64,000 nt of DNA from Bacteroidota bacterium. GTDB lineage: Bacteria; Bacteroidota; Bacteroidia; Sphingobacteriales; Sphingobacteriaceae. Position 1 is the stretch's first letter. The number at the start of each line of letters is the position of its first letter. Position numbers and translations under genes: made by a program. The stretch spans positions 124,001-188,000 of the forward strand of contig JAEXHI010000022.1 of the NCBI GenBank assembly GCA_023450085.1, written 5' to 3'. The notes under the pieces were generated by a model that saw only the letters and a list, made by a program, of their open reading frames with translations, did not search any database and was not told the origin of the DNA. Positions 25,864 to 34,142 of this stretch are shown one piece after another.

Positions 25864-28275
25864 TCAATTTGAATTATCAAAGGTCAGGTCTTTCTTTTTC
25901 TTAACCACTCCAAAATTGTAGCTCATGCCAATATAACCAATTCTCGAATTGCTTCGTTGATAGATGTTTTGTATGAGTTCTACGCCTGATACATTGCTAC
26001 TGAGTTTGGCCCTTTGGCGTTGGCTTTTGAACACATCAGAAATGGTCAGATAGATAGAACCCTTGCCCTTGAAAAGTTCATGTCGGCCACCCAAATTCAA
26101 TAAAAAGCTTGGCAGATAACGCCCTTGCGGTGTTAACCTTTCCGAACGATAGTTGGAATTTACCTGTAGGATAGTCCCTTTTACAATGGTATAGCTCGAA
26201 TTAAGGTTGGCCGACCAAGTGAACGTACTCTTTTTTGCGGAGAAACCTAGATTAGAAGCATCTATTTGACTGTAGAAAGCATTGGGCGTAAAGTTGATGT
26301 TGATTTTGTCATTGATGTTTGCCGAAAATACCACGTCTACGCCAGCAGCTTGGTCATTGGCCAAGTTTTGTTGAGTAGTCACCAAATTGCCATTAGCTTG
26401 AGTGGTGGTTACTGCGGTAAACCCGTTGTATTTATAACGATAGTAAATCCCTGGTAAAATATTGATGTGGTCTGTTTTCCATTGGTAGCCAAGCTCAACG
26501 GAATGGATGATTTCAGGTAATAGATATGGATTTCCAACGCGTATGTTTGTTTGGTCGGCTCCTTCCGTAAAAGGATTAAGCTCGTCGGCTTCCGGTCGGT
26601 TTACCCTTCTTGAGTAGTTTAATTGTAGCTGCTTGTGCTCAGAAAGCTTATAGTATAAATGGAGTGTGGGATATACTTTATAATAGTGGTTCGGAATCAC
26701 CTGTGATTTGGTCACCAAATTTGACTTTAGGTCCGCATATTCGGCCCTTAGTCCAAGCATTGCCCCGAACTTTTTCCACGATTGTTCGATGGTACCATAA
26801 AGTGCATGGATATTTTCGTTGTAAATAAAACGGTTGGTAATGTTAGGGTCTACCGTAAGTATGGGAAAGGATGCGATATTGTTTTCTCCATAAAAATCGA
26901 GGTCTTGCTTATTGTACTGGCCGTCATAGCCCAATTCTAGTTTAGTGTCATCGGAAATTGGATTTTCGTAAGAGAAAGTCAGCTGTTTGGTGTCCGAAGT
27001 TTGTTTGATAATGGTGTTGTCAATTTCGTTAGCTCGGTTTGCTGGTGTACGGAAGATATTCTGAAAATGGTTGTTTTCCACTTCCGGAGAATGTGCCATA
27101 TTAAATTCCAGCCTAATTTTATGGTCGTCTTTTTTAAAACCATGCTCAAAGAAGAAGGTCGCATCGGCTTCTCTTTCATATTCGTAATTATTCCGGGTGC
27201 GGTCATAATCCAGTATATCCGTAGCGGAGCTTGCATACTTAGTGGTCAGATCATTTTTATGCATGTTCCTGAAATAGTAATTTCCGGAAAGACCAATGCT
27301 GGTTTTATCATTAATATCGTAGGTAAAGCCTAGGGTAGCAGTATTGGAAAATGGTCTTGAACTAGCCTTGATCTCATCGTTAAAAACACCAACCTCTCCA
27401 GTTGAAAGATTACGCTGGGTACGGTAGTTACTCGTTAAGCGTAGCCTGTAATCCTGTTTAACCGCATAGCTGCCAAAAATATTTACTTTGCCGGTACGAT
27501 AGTTTAAGTTTGCGCTGGCATTATAACGGTCTTGGTTGCCTAAGTTTGCTGTAATGCCACCATTGAGTCCACTTTTTACATTCTTTTTAAGTACGATATT
27601 GATGATTCCGCCTGTGCCATCTGGTTTGTATTTTGCAGATGGATTGGTGATTACCTCTATTTTTTCGATGCTGTTGGCAGGAAGTTGCTGCAGTGCTGCT
27701 GCCGCATTTTTTCCCATAATAGGGGATACTTTACCGTTGATCAAAATGGTTACATTGGAATTGCGCAGGCTAACGTTGCCGTCTATATCTACCTGCACCA
27801 AGGGTACGTTTTGTAACACTTCACTGGCCGAGCCCGATTTGGCCATAATGTCTTGGTCTACCTGATAAATTTTTCGATCAATGGAGTTGATATAGATGGG
27901 TTTCTTTGCCGAAACTACCACTTCATCCAATTTTTTGGATCCACCACTCAAACCAATATTTAAGTCAACCTTTTTGTGATTGGCATCAATGAGGAGTACC
28001 GTTGAACGGAAATTGTCGAAACCTACGAAACTGGCTACTACGTTATATTTCCCATCTGCTAAACCTGTAAATTTATAAGTTCCTTTGGCAGTGGTTACCT
28101 CTTGCTTTATTAAGGTGTTACTTCCTGGAGCAACCAGCGCCACCGTTACAAATTCAATGGGCTGGGCAGATAGGACATCTGTAACCTTACCGCTAATGGT
28201 TCCATTGGATTGAGCAAAAATAGCGCAGGGAAATAGTAACAGCAACAATAGCAGTGTGCCTAGGCTTCTTATCAT
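25864..28275 (-). CDS. TonB-dependent receptor, outer-membrane beta-barrel (OMP_b-brl_3) family
   Basis: 803 aa. Signal peptide 1-21 (CAIFAQ), carboxypeptidase-regulatory-like domain about 25-110 (GTISGKVTDVLSAQPIEFVTVAL, GKYNVVASFVGFDNF), plug with LDEVVVSAKKP, NVPLVQVDIDGNVSLRNSNVTILINGK and IEKIEVITNPSAKYKPDGTGGIINIVLKK, then a barrel of the outer-membrane beta-barrel family (RVNRPEADELNPF, GNPYLLPEIIHSVELGYQW, YNFGVVKKKKD). It differs from SusC in having no SusD partner. There is no STN domain, so it does not signal to a FecR. The ligand is unknown; peptides or metal chelates are possible. Confidence 0.92.
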   Translation of the reverse strand: MIRSLGTLLLLLLLFPCAIFAQSNGTISGKVTDVLSAQPIEFVTVALVAPGSNTLIKQEVTTAKGTYKFTGLADGKYNVVASFVGFDNFRSTVLLIDANHKKVDLNIGLSGGSKKLDEVVVSAKKPIYINSIDRKIYQVDQDIMAKSGSASEVLQNVPLVQVDIDGNVSLRNSNVTILINGKVSPIMGKNAAAALQQLPANSIEKIEVITNPSAKYKPDGTGGIINIVLKKNVKSGLNGGITANLGNQDRYNASANLNYRTGKVNIFGSYAVKQDYRLRLTSNYRTQRNLSTGEVGVFNDEIKASSRPFSNTATLGFTYDINDKTSIGLSGNYYFRNMHKNDLTTKYASSATDILDYDRTRNNYEYEREADATFFFEHGFKKDDHKIRLEFNMAHSPEVENNHFQNIFRTPANRANEIDNTIIKQTSDTKQLTFSYENPISDDTKLELGYDGQYNKQDLDFYGENNIASFPILTVDPNITNRFIYNENIHALYGTIEQSWKKFGAMLGLRAEYADLKSNLVTKSQVIPNHYYKVYPTLHLYYKLSEHKQLQLNYSRRVNRPEADELNPFTEGADQTNIRVGNPYLLPEIIHSVELGYQWKTDHINILPGIYYRYKYNGFTAVTTTQANGNLVTTQQNLANDQAAGVDVVFSANINDKININFTPNAFYSQIDASNLGFSAKKSTFTWSANLNSSYTIVKGTILQVNSNYRSERLTPQGRYLPSFLLNLGGRHELFKGKGSIYLTISDVFKSQRQRAKLSSNVSGVELIQNIYQRSNSRIGYIGMSYNFGVVKKKKDLTFDNSN

Positions 28276-28335
28276 TTTGAGTTTTTTGATACATAATTAG
28301 CCTATAAATCTGTTTGAATTTTGTAGTTGCCCGCA

Positions 28336-28749
28336 TCAAAGAATAATAACGATACTTCCAGCTACAATGAGTGCTGCGCCTATAAGTGTTTTTGCTTCGA
28401 TAGGCTCTTTAAGAATGATAAAAGCAAGGCCAAGGGCAATGGCAACGCTAAGTTTATCAATAGGAGCTACTTTGGAAACTTCGCCTGTTTGTAGGGCCTT
28501 AAAATAGAAAATCCACGAAAGGCCGGTAGCTAGACCAGATAGGCCAAGAAAGATCAAATTGTTTTTGTTAAGGCTTTTGATTTCACGTAATTCTCCACTG
28601 AAAATAACAATGCCCCAAGCCATAAAAAGGATGACGATGGTGCGGATGGCCATGGCCAAGTTTGCATTGATATCCTTAACACCAACTTTGGCAAGGATGG
28701 CTGTTGCAGCGGCAAATACTGCCGATAATATTGCATAGAATTTCCACAT
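28336..28749 (-). CDS. Single-domain EamA-type membrane transporter
   Basis: 137 aa with about five membrane helices. MWKFYAILSAVFAAATAILAKVGV, GLSGLATGLSWIFYFKALQTGEVSKVAPIDKLSVAIALGLAFIILKEPIEAKTLIGAALIVAGSIVII are the typical EamA half. Full EamA (DMT) carriers have two such halves; single-domain proteins must dimerise. A nearly identical design is common in Bacteroidota, so this is not a truncation. Substrate unknown. Confidence 0.85.
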   Translation of the reverse strand: MWKFYAILSAVFAAATAILAKVGVKDINANLAMAIRTIVILFMAWGIVIFSGELREIKSLNKNNLIFLGLSGLATGLSWIFYFKALQTGEVSKVAPIDKLSVAIALGLAFIILKEPIEAKTLIGAALIVAGSIVIIL

Positions 28750-28812
28750 GTTCGTAAAATAAAGCTTAGTTAATTTACCAAAAAATCGTGGAAATCATGG
28801 TGACTATTCCGC

Positions 28813-29904
28813 TTACTTATCGTTTCCATATAATATTTCGTCGATATTGTTTTCGAGCTGATGGTCTTTAGGAAACCTAGACAAGTAAAACTCCTGATAA
28901 TAAGCTTTGATAATAGCCGCCATAGGTGTTGCCAATAAGGCGCCCATCAACCCAAAAGCCGCACCCATGGACAATAATAGAAACAGGAGCGATACCGGAT
29001 GGATTTTCATGGTTTTGGATCTTAGTTTGGGCATTAAAAAGTCGGCAGTTAGCTCGTTGAGCAGTAGAAAAAACACCAAACACCAAAGCGCAGTTGCCGG
29101 ACCAATAGAAAGTGCCACTAAGGTAGGAGGGATGGCCATAATGTAAAAGCCTATTTTGGGAATCAGTTCTGAGAAAAAGGCTAATGCCGCCCATACCAAT
29201 GCCCCAGGTACATTCATGATGCTCAAAAATATAAATACCAATACCGCTTGTACAGCACCTCCAATAAGGTTTGATCTCATCCAACCGCCTAACATGCTTG
29301 AGGTATGTTTCAGCGCATTGGTGGCTTTTTCGCGTTTATCAGGTAAAAAGGCGGTTAAATATAATTGAATGATTGGTCTTGGATTGGCTACAAAAAATAC
29401 AATCATGGAAATGAAAACGATGAAGACAAATATTCCTCCTAAAATGCTGAATGAAAAGCTCCCAAGTCCCATTACCGTTTTTCCCAAAGGAGGCATGGCG
29501 CTACTGAGCGACATTTGATCATCAGGCAGATTTTTACTTAACTCCGGATATTTTCTTAAAAGATGTTCCAGATGGGTAGTTACGCTATTTAGATAACTGG
29601 GAATATTACCAATCAAGATGTCGATTTGATCGCTGATGACAGGCACTACTAAAATGGTAATAATGGAAGAAACGATAAAAATAGCACCAAGCACAATCAA
29701 TGCAGCCAGCCACCTTTTCATGCCCTTTTTTTCCAGCTTATTTACAGGTTGATTAATGATGATTCCCAAAATGATGGCAAATAGGAATAAGATCACCACA
29801 GAGATGATTTTATAGAGGAACCACATTAAAATGATGAGCCCAAAAAGATAAAGAATACTTGAAGTTATGGTTCGGTATAGGTTAAATGCTTTATTTTCTG
29901 CCAT
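28813..29904 (-). CDS. AI-2E / PerM-family membrane transporter
   Basis: 363 aa from ATG 29904 (MAENKAFNLYRTITSS); an in-frame ATG 27 bp upstream is less likely. Seven to eight membrane helices, with IISVVILFLFAIILGIIINQPVNKLEKKGMKRWLAALIVL near the N-terminus and the family's C-terminal block GFYIMAIPPTLVALSIGPATALWCLVFFLLLNELTADFLMPKLRSKTMKIHPVSLLFLLLSMGAAFGLMGALLATPMAAIIKAYY. Despite its name the family covers putative permeases and Na+/H+ antiporters. It follows a repeat-rich gap. Confidence 0.9.
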   Translation of the reverse strand: MAENKAFNLYRTITSSILYLFGLIILMWFLYKIISVVILFLFAIILGIIINQPVNKLEKKGMKRWLAALIVLGAIFIVSSIITILVVPVISDQIDILIGNIPSYLNSVTTHLEHLLRKYPELSKNLPDDQMSLSSAMPPLGKTVMGLGSFSFSILGGIFVFIVFISMIVFFVANPRPIIQLYLTAFLPDKREKATNALKHTSSMLGGWMRSNLIGGAVQAVLVFIFLSIMNVPGALVWAALAFFSELIPKIGFYIMAIPPTLVALSIGPATALWCLVFFLLLNELTADFLMPKLRSKTMKIHPVSLLFLLLSMGAAFGLMGALLATPMAAIIKAYYQEFYLSRFPKDHQLENNIDEILYGNDK

Positions 29905-29963
29905 GAATGATGAATTACGTATGGGTAACATTAACGGCAGGGAATTGTTTGTTTTTATAGACT

Positions 29964-30048
29964 GGGAACTAGTAGTTAGGAGCTAGGAATTAGTGGCTAG
30001 TGGCTAGTTGCTAACTCTTAATCCCTAGCTGCTAGTTCTTAATTAACT
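29964..30048. repeat. Degenerate heptanucleotide array 1 (about 11 units, self-complementary)
   Basis: Successive 7-mers read AGTAGTT, AGGAGCT, AGGAATT, AGTGGCT, AGTGGCT, AGTTGCT, AACTCTT, AATCCCT, AGCTGCT, AGTTCTT. The first half has the AGGAGCT orientation and the second half its reverse complement, so the array can fold back. No gene lies in it. Confidence 0.8.
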
Positions 30049-30155
30049 GATTCCAACAACCAATCATTACGCTTTAAGATCCCCGCATACGCGAGGATGA
30101 CGTTGTAGGAAAGGATATGCATCATGACTAATCCCGAAGTGTCGGGACTACAGCC
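30047..30155 (-). repeat. Mosaic repeat modules F and E, inverted copy
   Basis: 30047-30115 is the minus-strand copy of module F (GTCATCCTCGC..GCGGGGATC..AATGATTGG). 30129-30155 is the minus-strand copy of module E (GGCTGTAGTCCCGACACTTC GGGATTA, a CCCGA/TCGGG hairpin). The same modules recur at 32144, 33837 and 34040 in plus orientation. Confidence 0.8.
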
Positions 30156-30158
30156 ACT

Positions 30159-30218
30159 AGTTCCTAACTCCTAATCCCTAGCTCCTAGCGCCTAACCTCT
30201 AGTTCCTAATCCCTAACC
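30159..30218. repeat. Degenerate heptanucleotide array 2, running into the amylase stop codon
   Basis: Nearly uninterrupted 7-mers AGTTCCT, AACTCCT, AATCCCT, AGCTCCT, AGCGCCT, AACCTCT, AGTTCCT, AATCCCT, AACCACC. On the minus strand each unit reads as a TAG-containing 7-mer, and one of these is the stop codon (30206-30208) of the amylase gene; the last residues VRD also lie in the array. Confidence 0.8.
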
Positions 30219-31693
30219 ACCCACACAGAAACAGAACCGGCTTCGCAAATAAATTCTGCCCAGCCATCTTCCTGTACAATAATTTCCTGAGTGACATGTC
30301 CTAAGGCATCTATCATTTTTTTTCCTGCAAAAGCGGGGCCCATTTCCATTCGTTTATAGCCCTGTTCTCCGTTAGAAAGGATAACGGCCAGTCCAGAATT
30401 TTCCTTTTCTGCAATGCCTTCCCTTGTCCAACCTATGCAATTGGGGTGATCCAAGTAATCTCGCTGTAGGCCATAAGCACGCTGTTTACGCAGTGTAAGC
30501 ATGGTTTCCAGTTGTGGTAAATGTCCAATGGTTACCTCGTGGTCGTTGCCGTCCTGCCCCTTATCGGTATAGGTGGAACCATATAAGTCGGCGTAAAAAA
30601 CACAGGGATAACCAGCTTCCCTTAACAGAATCATGGCGTAGGCATGTGCCCTAAACCACGGTTCTACAATTTGTTCTAAAGATTGAAGGGGTTGGGTATC
30701 ATGGTTTTCAACAAAAGTAACCGCTAAATCAGGTCTTGCACTTACCAAAGTATCATCGAAGATGGTAGCCAGGTTATAATTGGAACCCGACTGGGAGGCG
30801 GTTGAAAAATTGGCCTGTAAACAAGCGTCAAATAAAGACATGCGTCCTTCGGTAGCTTCTATGTAAGCTAAAAGACCTCCTAGATCATTTGGCGCCCAGT
30901 ATTCGCCTACGGTAAATAATTCCTTTTGAAGGTCGTTCCTCAGCGTATCTAACCATTCGTTATAAAAGTTAGCTGGCATGTGCTTAATAGCATCTAAGCG
31001 AAAGCCATCAAATTTGAGGGTGCTGTATAGCCATTTTCCCCAAGCTTTTAGCTCTTCTCTTACGGCGGGATTTCGAAAATCAATGTCTGATAGCATGAGG
31101 TAGTCATAGTTGCCATTTTCTTGGTCCAGTACTTCTTCCCAGCCTTCTCCGTATTGGTTTTGTATACTGTAAATGGCTGTTTCGCCAGTCTTATTGTCGT
31201 AATCTACCCCAGTAAAACACTGAAAGTCCCATTTAAATTCAGAGTATCTGCCTGCTCGGCCTGGATAATTGAACTTGGTAAAGGCTTCAATTTCAAAAGG
31301 CTCCGAAATAAAGTTGTTGCGTTGCTGCGGGTCTACTTTTCTTACGGTAACAGTTTCCGTTTCATCGCCGCCACCCAAATGGTTCAGTACAATATCTACA
31401 TAAACTTGTAAGCCTGCCTCTTGTGCGGTTTTAATGGCGGCTATTAATTCGGCTTTGGTGCCATATTTGGTGCGTATGCTTCCTTTTTGGTCAAACTCAC
31501 CTAGGTCGTAAAGATCATAGGAATCGTAACCGATGGAATTTGAACCCGCCATTCCTTTATGGGCGGGTGGTAACCAAAGGGTGTCGAAACCTTTGTCCTT
31601 TAAGTTTTGTGCTTCTTGGCTGAGCTTTTTCCATAGGCTTCCATCGGCCGGATAGTACCATTCGAAGAACTGGAGCATCGTAAAGTTTTCCAT
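30206..31693 (-). CDS. Cytoplasmic alpha-amylase (GH13_5 type)
   Basis: 495 aa, no signal peptide, the usual length of E. coli AmyA-like enzymes. It hydrolyses alpha-1,4 bonds of malto-oligosaccharides or glycogen inside the cell. GH13 regions are intact: VDIVLNH (region I), GFRLDAIKH with nucleophile Asp234 (II), GEYW with acid Glu264 (III) and FVENHDTQ with Asp332 (IV). The N-terminal MLQFFEWYYPADGSLWKKLSQEA and a long B domain with FTGVDYDN are typical. The C-terminal VVRD and stop fall in a heptamer repeat array. Confidence 0.95.
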   Translation of the reverse strand: MENFTMLQFFEWYYPADGSLWKKLSQEAQNLKDKGFDTLWLPPAHKGMAGSNSIGYDSYDLYDLGEFDQKGSIRTKYGTKAELIAAIKTAQEAGLQVYVDIVLNHLGGGDETETVTVRKVDPQQRNNFISEPFEIEAFTKFNYPGRAGRYSEFKWDFQCFTGVDYDNKTGETAIYSIQNQYGEGWEEVLDQENGNYDYLMLSDIDFRNPAVREELKAWGKWLYSTLKFDGFRLDAIKHMPANFYNEWLDTLRNDLQKELFTVGEYWAPNDLGGLLAYIEATEGRMSLFDACLQANFSTASQSGSNYNLATIFDDTLVSARPDLAVTFVENHDTQPLQSLEQIVEPWFRAHAYAMILLREAGYPCVFYADLYGSTYTDKGQDGNDHEVTIGHLPQLETMLTLRKQRAYGLQRDYLDHPNCIGWTREGIAEKENSGLAVILSNGEQGYKRMEMGPAFAGKKMIDALGHVTQEIIVQEDGWAEFICEAGSVSVWVVRD

Positions 31694-32080
31694 AGTCTGT
31701 GTCTCTGTATAAAATCAGTTGGGTGTTTTTAAGCGTGTTTGCCCAACTAACAAAAAAGCTGCTTTAATGTTTGGTAGCGGTGTTTTTAAGCAGAAATATC
31801 ATGGAAAAATAATTTCACCGTCGTTTCAAAACAAAAGTGAAGTGCTACTGTTGTATGGGCGTAACAGTTATCAAGAAACTCAATTTAATTTTTCGAAAAT
31901 GTCAGCTAATTCAATGGACAGAGAAATGTCTAAATTACAGCAAGATGCCCCAGTAGCAATTTTACCTGAATTGCCCAATACTAACGAAATGATCGCTGAA
32001 CTTGAAAAGCCATCTAAATCTTTAAAGGAGGTTAATAAACCATTTTTTTTATCTCCGCCTGATGGGCTTTATGGGTTGCT
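31694..32080. other. Upstream region of the amylase gene and possible small plus-strand gene
   Basis: The first 200 bases hold the amylase leader (minus strand) and an inverted repeat AGTTGGG..CCCAACT (about 31718-31748). A short plus-strand frame follows from 31900 (listed separately). No clear promoter was found. Confidence 0.5.
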
Positions 32081-32084
32081 TTAG
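31900..32084 (+). CDS. Possible small protein of 61 aa, function unknown
   Basis: From ATG 31900 the frame encodes a 61-residue hydrophilic peptide with PVAILPELPNTNEMIAELEKPSK and ending GLYGLL. The frame is also open upstream from a TTG at 31719, but that part has no protein-like character. Its stop (TAG 32082-32084) is the first unit of a heptamer array, and a stem-loop with a T-run lies 146 bp downstream (32230-32267). I do not recognise the sequence. It could be noise or a gene truncated by the repeat. Confidence 0.3.
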
Positions 32085-32150
32085 GATTAGGGGTTAGGAA
32101 TTAGTGGCTAGGAAATAGTGGTTAGTGGTTAGTGGTTAGGAACTAGGGGC
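32081..32150. repeat. Degenerate heptanucleotide array 3 (10 units)
   Basis: Exact 7-nt phasing of TTAGGAT, TAGGGGT, TAGGAAT, TAGTGGC, TAGGAAA, TAGTGGT, TAGTGGT, TAGTGGT, TAGGAAC, TAGGGGC. The last unit fuses with module E (GGGGCTGTAGTCCCG). Confidence 0.85.
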
Positions 32151-32199
32151 TGTAGTCCCGATCCTTCGGGATTGCTTTACTATATCGTCATCCTCGCGT
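32144..32199 (+). repeat. Mosaic repeat module E with truncated module F
   Basis: 32144-32173 is module E (TAGGGGCTGTAGTCCCGATC..TTCGGGATT, hairpin). 32186-32199 keeps only CGTCATCCTCGCG of module F. Compare full copies at 33837-33939 and 34040-34142. Confidence 0.75.
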
Positions 32200-32229
32200 T
32201 CTGATATTAACTAAGCAGTTTATAGATTG

Positions 32230-32267
32230 AAGGCTTATGGTATTTAAAAATGCGATAAGCCTTTTTT
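32230..32267 (+). terminator. Rho-independent terminator-like stem-loop, plus direction
   Basis: AAGGCTTAT (32230-32238) pairs with ATAAGCCTT (32255-32263) and is followed by TTTTTG. The T-run is on the plus strand, although the only annotated plus-strand candidate upstream is the weak 61-aa frame. Confidence 0.65.
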
Positions 32268-32345
32268 GTAAACCTCGCAGGTTTTAAAAACCTGTGAGGT
32301 TTGTGCTATGAAAATACATCTATTAAGCGCACTTTTCTTTCCTAA
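32268..32345 (+). repeat. Mosaic repeat module G, copy 1
   Basis: It begins GTAAACCTCGCAGGTTTTAA, contains the palindrome AACCTCGCAGGTTTT/AAAACCTGTGAGGTT and ends GCACTTTTCTTTCCTA. Copy 2 is at 33971-34044. It ends 15 bp from the stop of the BrkB-like gene. Confidence 0.8.
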
Positions 32346-32360
32346 CGCTATGAATGTTTA

Positions 32361-33311
32361 TTAAATCTTGGTTGATATATTCTCATCTACAGGACGGTTT
32401 CCTGTTTCTATTTCTATTTGTTTGGTGCTTACGGCATAATGCGATGGTCTAATTTCTGATCCTGTAGCTACGGCATAAGCTTTGGTAAATTCGGCACCAA
32501 AGTAAAGAATGATGGATGAATAGTAGGTCCATAGAAGTAAAATGACCAACGAGCCAGCGGCTCCATAAGTGCTTCCCACATCGCTTTGTCCAATATAAAT
32601 GGAAATGGCAAATTTGCCGATCATAAATAAAATGGCCGTCACCACAGAGCCTAAAGCCACGTCACGCCACTTGATCTCGGCGTCGGGCAGTACTTTAAAA
32701 ATTACGCCAAAGATAATGGCAATCACCAATAGGGTAACTACTTGGTTAAGGATGTAGAAAACCACTACGGATACGTCGGAAAAGCGAACTTCCAACTGTT
32801 TACTGAAACCATCCAACAAAGAGGTAACGGCTAGGGACACGAGCAGTAAAAAGCCCAAGCTAATGATCACCGAAAAGGAAAGAAACCTGTTTTGTAGCAA
32901 TTTTAACCAGCCCCTTTTAGGTTTGGGCTTAATGCCCCATATGGTATTGATCGAATCCTGAATGTCGGCGAATACTGTAGTGGCACCTACTAAAAGGGTT
33001 ACTATTCCAATAATGAAAGCTATGTTGCCTTTATTGCCAATGGCGGCCTTCTTCACAATATCTTGGAGCTGTAGTGCGGTTTCTTTTCCCATAAAACCAC
33101 TCAGCTGTTGGTAAATTTGTCCTTCGGCAGCTTCTTGTCCCAAAAAAATACCACATAGTGAAATGATCACTACCAGCAATGGCGCCATCGAAAACACGGT
33201 GTAGTAAGCCAATGAACCACTTAATTTGGTCACATTGTGATCGCTAAAGCCACTAATGGTAGCTTTGAGTATGGCAAAAATTCCTTTAAAACCAAGTTTG
33301 TTCTTTTTCAT
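32361..33311 (-). CDS. YihY/BrkB-family inner membrane protein
   Basis: 316 aa with six membrane helices. Family marks: VTKLSGSLAYYTVFSMAPLLVVIISLCGIFLG, GATTVFADIQDSINTIWGIKPKPKRGWLKLLQNRFLSFSVIISLGFLLLVSL, KVLPDAEIKWRDVALGSVVTAILFMIGKFAISIYIGQSDVGSTYGAAGSLVILLLWTYYSSIILYFGAEFTKAYA. The name ribonuclease BN given to relatives is historical; the true function is unknown. It is 32 bp downstream of the small membrane protein at 33344 and probably co-transcribed. Confidence 0.92.
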   Translation of the reverse strand: MKKNKLGFKGIFAILKATISGFSDHNVTKLSGSLAYYTVFSMAPLLVVIISLCGIFLGQEAAEGQIYQQLSGFMGKETALQLQDIVKKAAIGNKGNIAFIIGIVTLLVGATTVFADIQDSINTIWGIKPKPKRGWLKLLQNRFLSFSVIISLGFLLLVSLAVTSLLDGFSKQLEVRFSDVSVVVFYILNQVVTLLVIAIIFGVIFKVLPDAEIKWRDVALGSVVTAILFMIGKFAISIYIGQSDVGSTYGAAGSLVILLLWTYYSSIILYFGAEFTKAYAVATGSEIRPSHYAVSTKQIEIETGNRPVDENISTKI

Positions 33312-33343
33312 TTTTTAATAGGATCAATGTGGTTTAATAGGCT

Positions 33344-33703
33344 TTATCTTTTTTCTTTTAACTTTTCAAAATAACGGGCAATGGTCAGGCCTGCGAAGTA
33401 TCTCTCTACCCTAGGTCGTTGCCATAATACCAGCAAAGCTGCCAGCGTAAGGCACAGGGTAGATCCTAAAAATCCCAATACATGGCTTTTAAAAATCATA
33501 GCTAGGGAGAACGAAAGGGTAATGCTGATTAAAAAAATGACCGACAAAATACCCACCACAATGGCCGCATTGGTAATAAGGTCGGCCAATAGGGCACTAA
33601 CGGCACGTACCGTTTTATATCGTTGAGCTCGCAGCTGCGCTTTCACACGGCGCTTTGCTGTTTCCCAGTAAATCATTAAAAAGCTTCGTAATTTTTTCTG
33701 CAT
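33344..33703 (-). CDS. Small two-helix membrane protein (holin-III/YqjE-like)
   Basis: 119 aa from ATG 33703 (the TTG three codons upstream is not needed). A basic amphipathic N-terminus (KKLRSFLMIYWETAKRRVKAQLRAQRYKTVRAVSALLADL) precedes two membrane helices (ITNAAIVVGILSVIFLISITLSFSLAMIF and HVLGFLGSTLCLTLAALLVLW) and a basic tail. This is the layout of the phage-holin superfamily III/YqjE group. In Bacteroidota such genes often neighbour stress-related membrane proteins. It is probably co-transcribed with the BrkB-like gene. Confidence 0.65.
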   Translation of the reverse strand: MQKKLRSFLMIYWETAKRRVKAQLRAQRYKTVRAVSALLADLITNAAIVVGILSVIFLISITLSFSLAMIFKSHVLGFLGSTLCLTLAALLVLWQRPRVERYFAGLTIARYFEKLKEKR

Positions 33704-33761
33704 AGTATCCAATTGTCTTAAACTAACCCTGTAGTTTGGGGAATGTTTGGAAAAAGTTTAT

Positions 33762-33824
33762 TTAGGGATTAGGAGTTAGGAGCTAGGAGCTAGGAAGTAG
33801 GAGCTAGGGGGTAGTGGCTAGTTA
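33762..33824. repeat. Degenerate heptanucleotide array 4 (9 units)
   Basis: Exact 7-nt phasing of TTAGGGA, TTAGGAG, TTAGGAG, CTAGGAG, CTAGGAA, GTAGGAG, CTAGGGG, GTAGTGG, CTAGTTA. It starts about 58 bp upstream of the 33703 gene. Three further units occur at about 33952-33970 and two to three at 34140-34160. Confidence 0.85.
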
Positions 33825-33836
33825 TGGTGCTTATTG

Positions 33837-33939
33837 CTTTCCTACAGCGTCATCCTCGCATATGCGGGGATCTTAAAGCATAATGATTGGTTTTTATAAT
33901 CAAGTTCACTAGGGGCTGTAGTCCCGACACTTCGGGATT
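33837..33939 (+). repeat. 103-bp direct repeat (modules F+E), copy 1
   Basis: It runs from CTTTCCTACAGCGTCATCCT to ACTTCGGGATT and differs from 34040-34142 at three positions. It holds the CTCGCATATGCGGGG and CCCGACACTTCGGG hairpins. No coding potential. Confidence 0.85.
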
Positions 33940-33970
33940 GGTTCATTTGGGATTAGGAACTAGTGGCTAT

Positions 33971-34044
33971 GTAAACCTCGCAGGTTTTTAAAATCTGTGA
34001 GGTTTGTGCTATGAAAGTACAACTAGTAAAAGCACTTTTCTTTC
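33971..34044 (+). repeat. Mosaic repeat module G, copy 2
   Basis: The same layout as 32268-32345: GTAAACCTCGCAGG, TTTTTAAAATCTGTGAGGTT and GTGCTATGAAAGTAC..AGCACTTTTC. It sits between the two 103-bp copies. Confidence 0.8.
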
Positions 34045-34142
34045 CTACAGCGTCATTCTCGCATATGCGGGGATCTTAAAGCATAATGATTGGTTTTTAT
34101 AATCAAGTTCACTAGGGGCTGTAGTCCAGAAACTTCGGGATT
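34040..34142 (+). repeat. 103-bp direct repeat (modules F+E), copy 2
   Basis: Three differences from 33837-33939, offset 203 bp. Two of the changes break the CCCGA arm of module E, so this hairpin is damaged. The next 200 bases to 34350 hold nothing I can recognise. Confidence 0.85.

Noticed and set aside
28336..28749. Truncated EamA transporter
   Set aside because: Single-domain EamA proteins of this size are a regular type; both ends are intact.
28877..29284. 135-aa minus-strand frame
   Set aside because: Lies in another register of the AI-2E family gene, which is in its proper frame with full family motifs.
33762..33824. CRISPR-like array
   Set aside because: The units are 7 nt with no spacers and no cas genes are present, so this is a short tandem repeat.
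33837..34142. Insertion sequence bounded by the 103-bp repeats
   Set aside because: No transposase frame, target-site duplication or terminal inverted repeats; the modules occur separately elsewhere.
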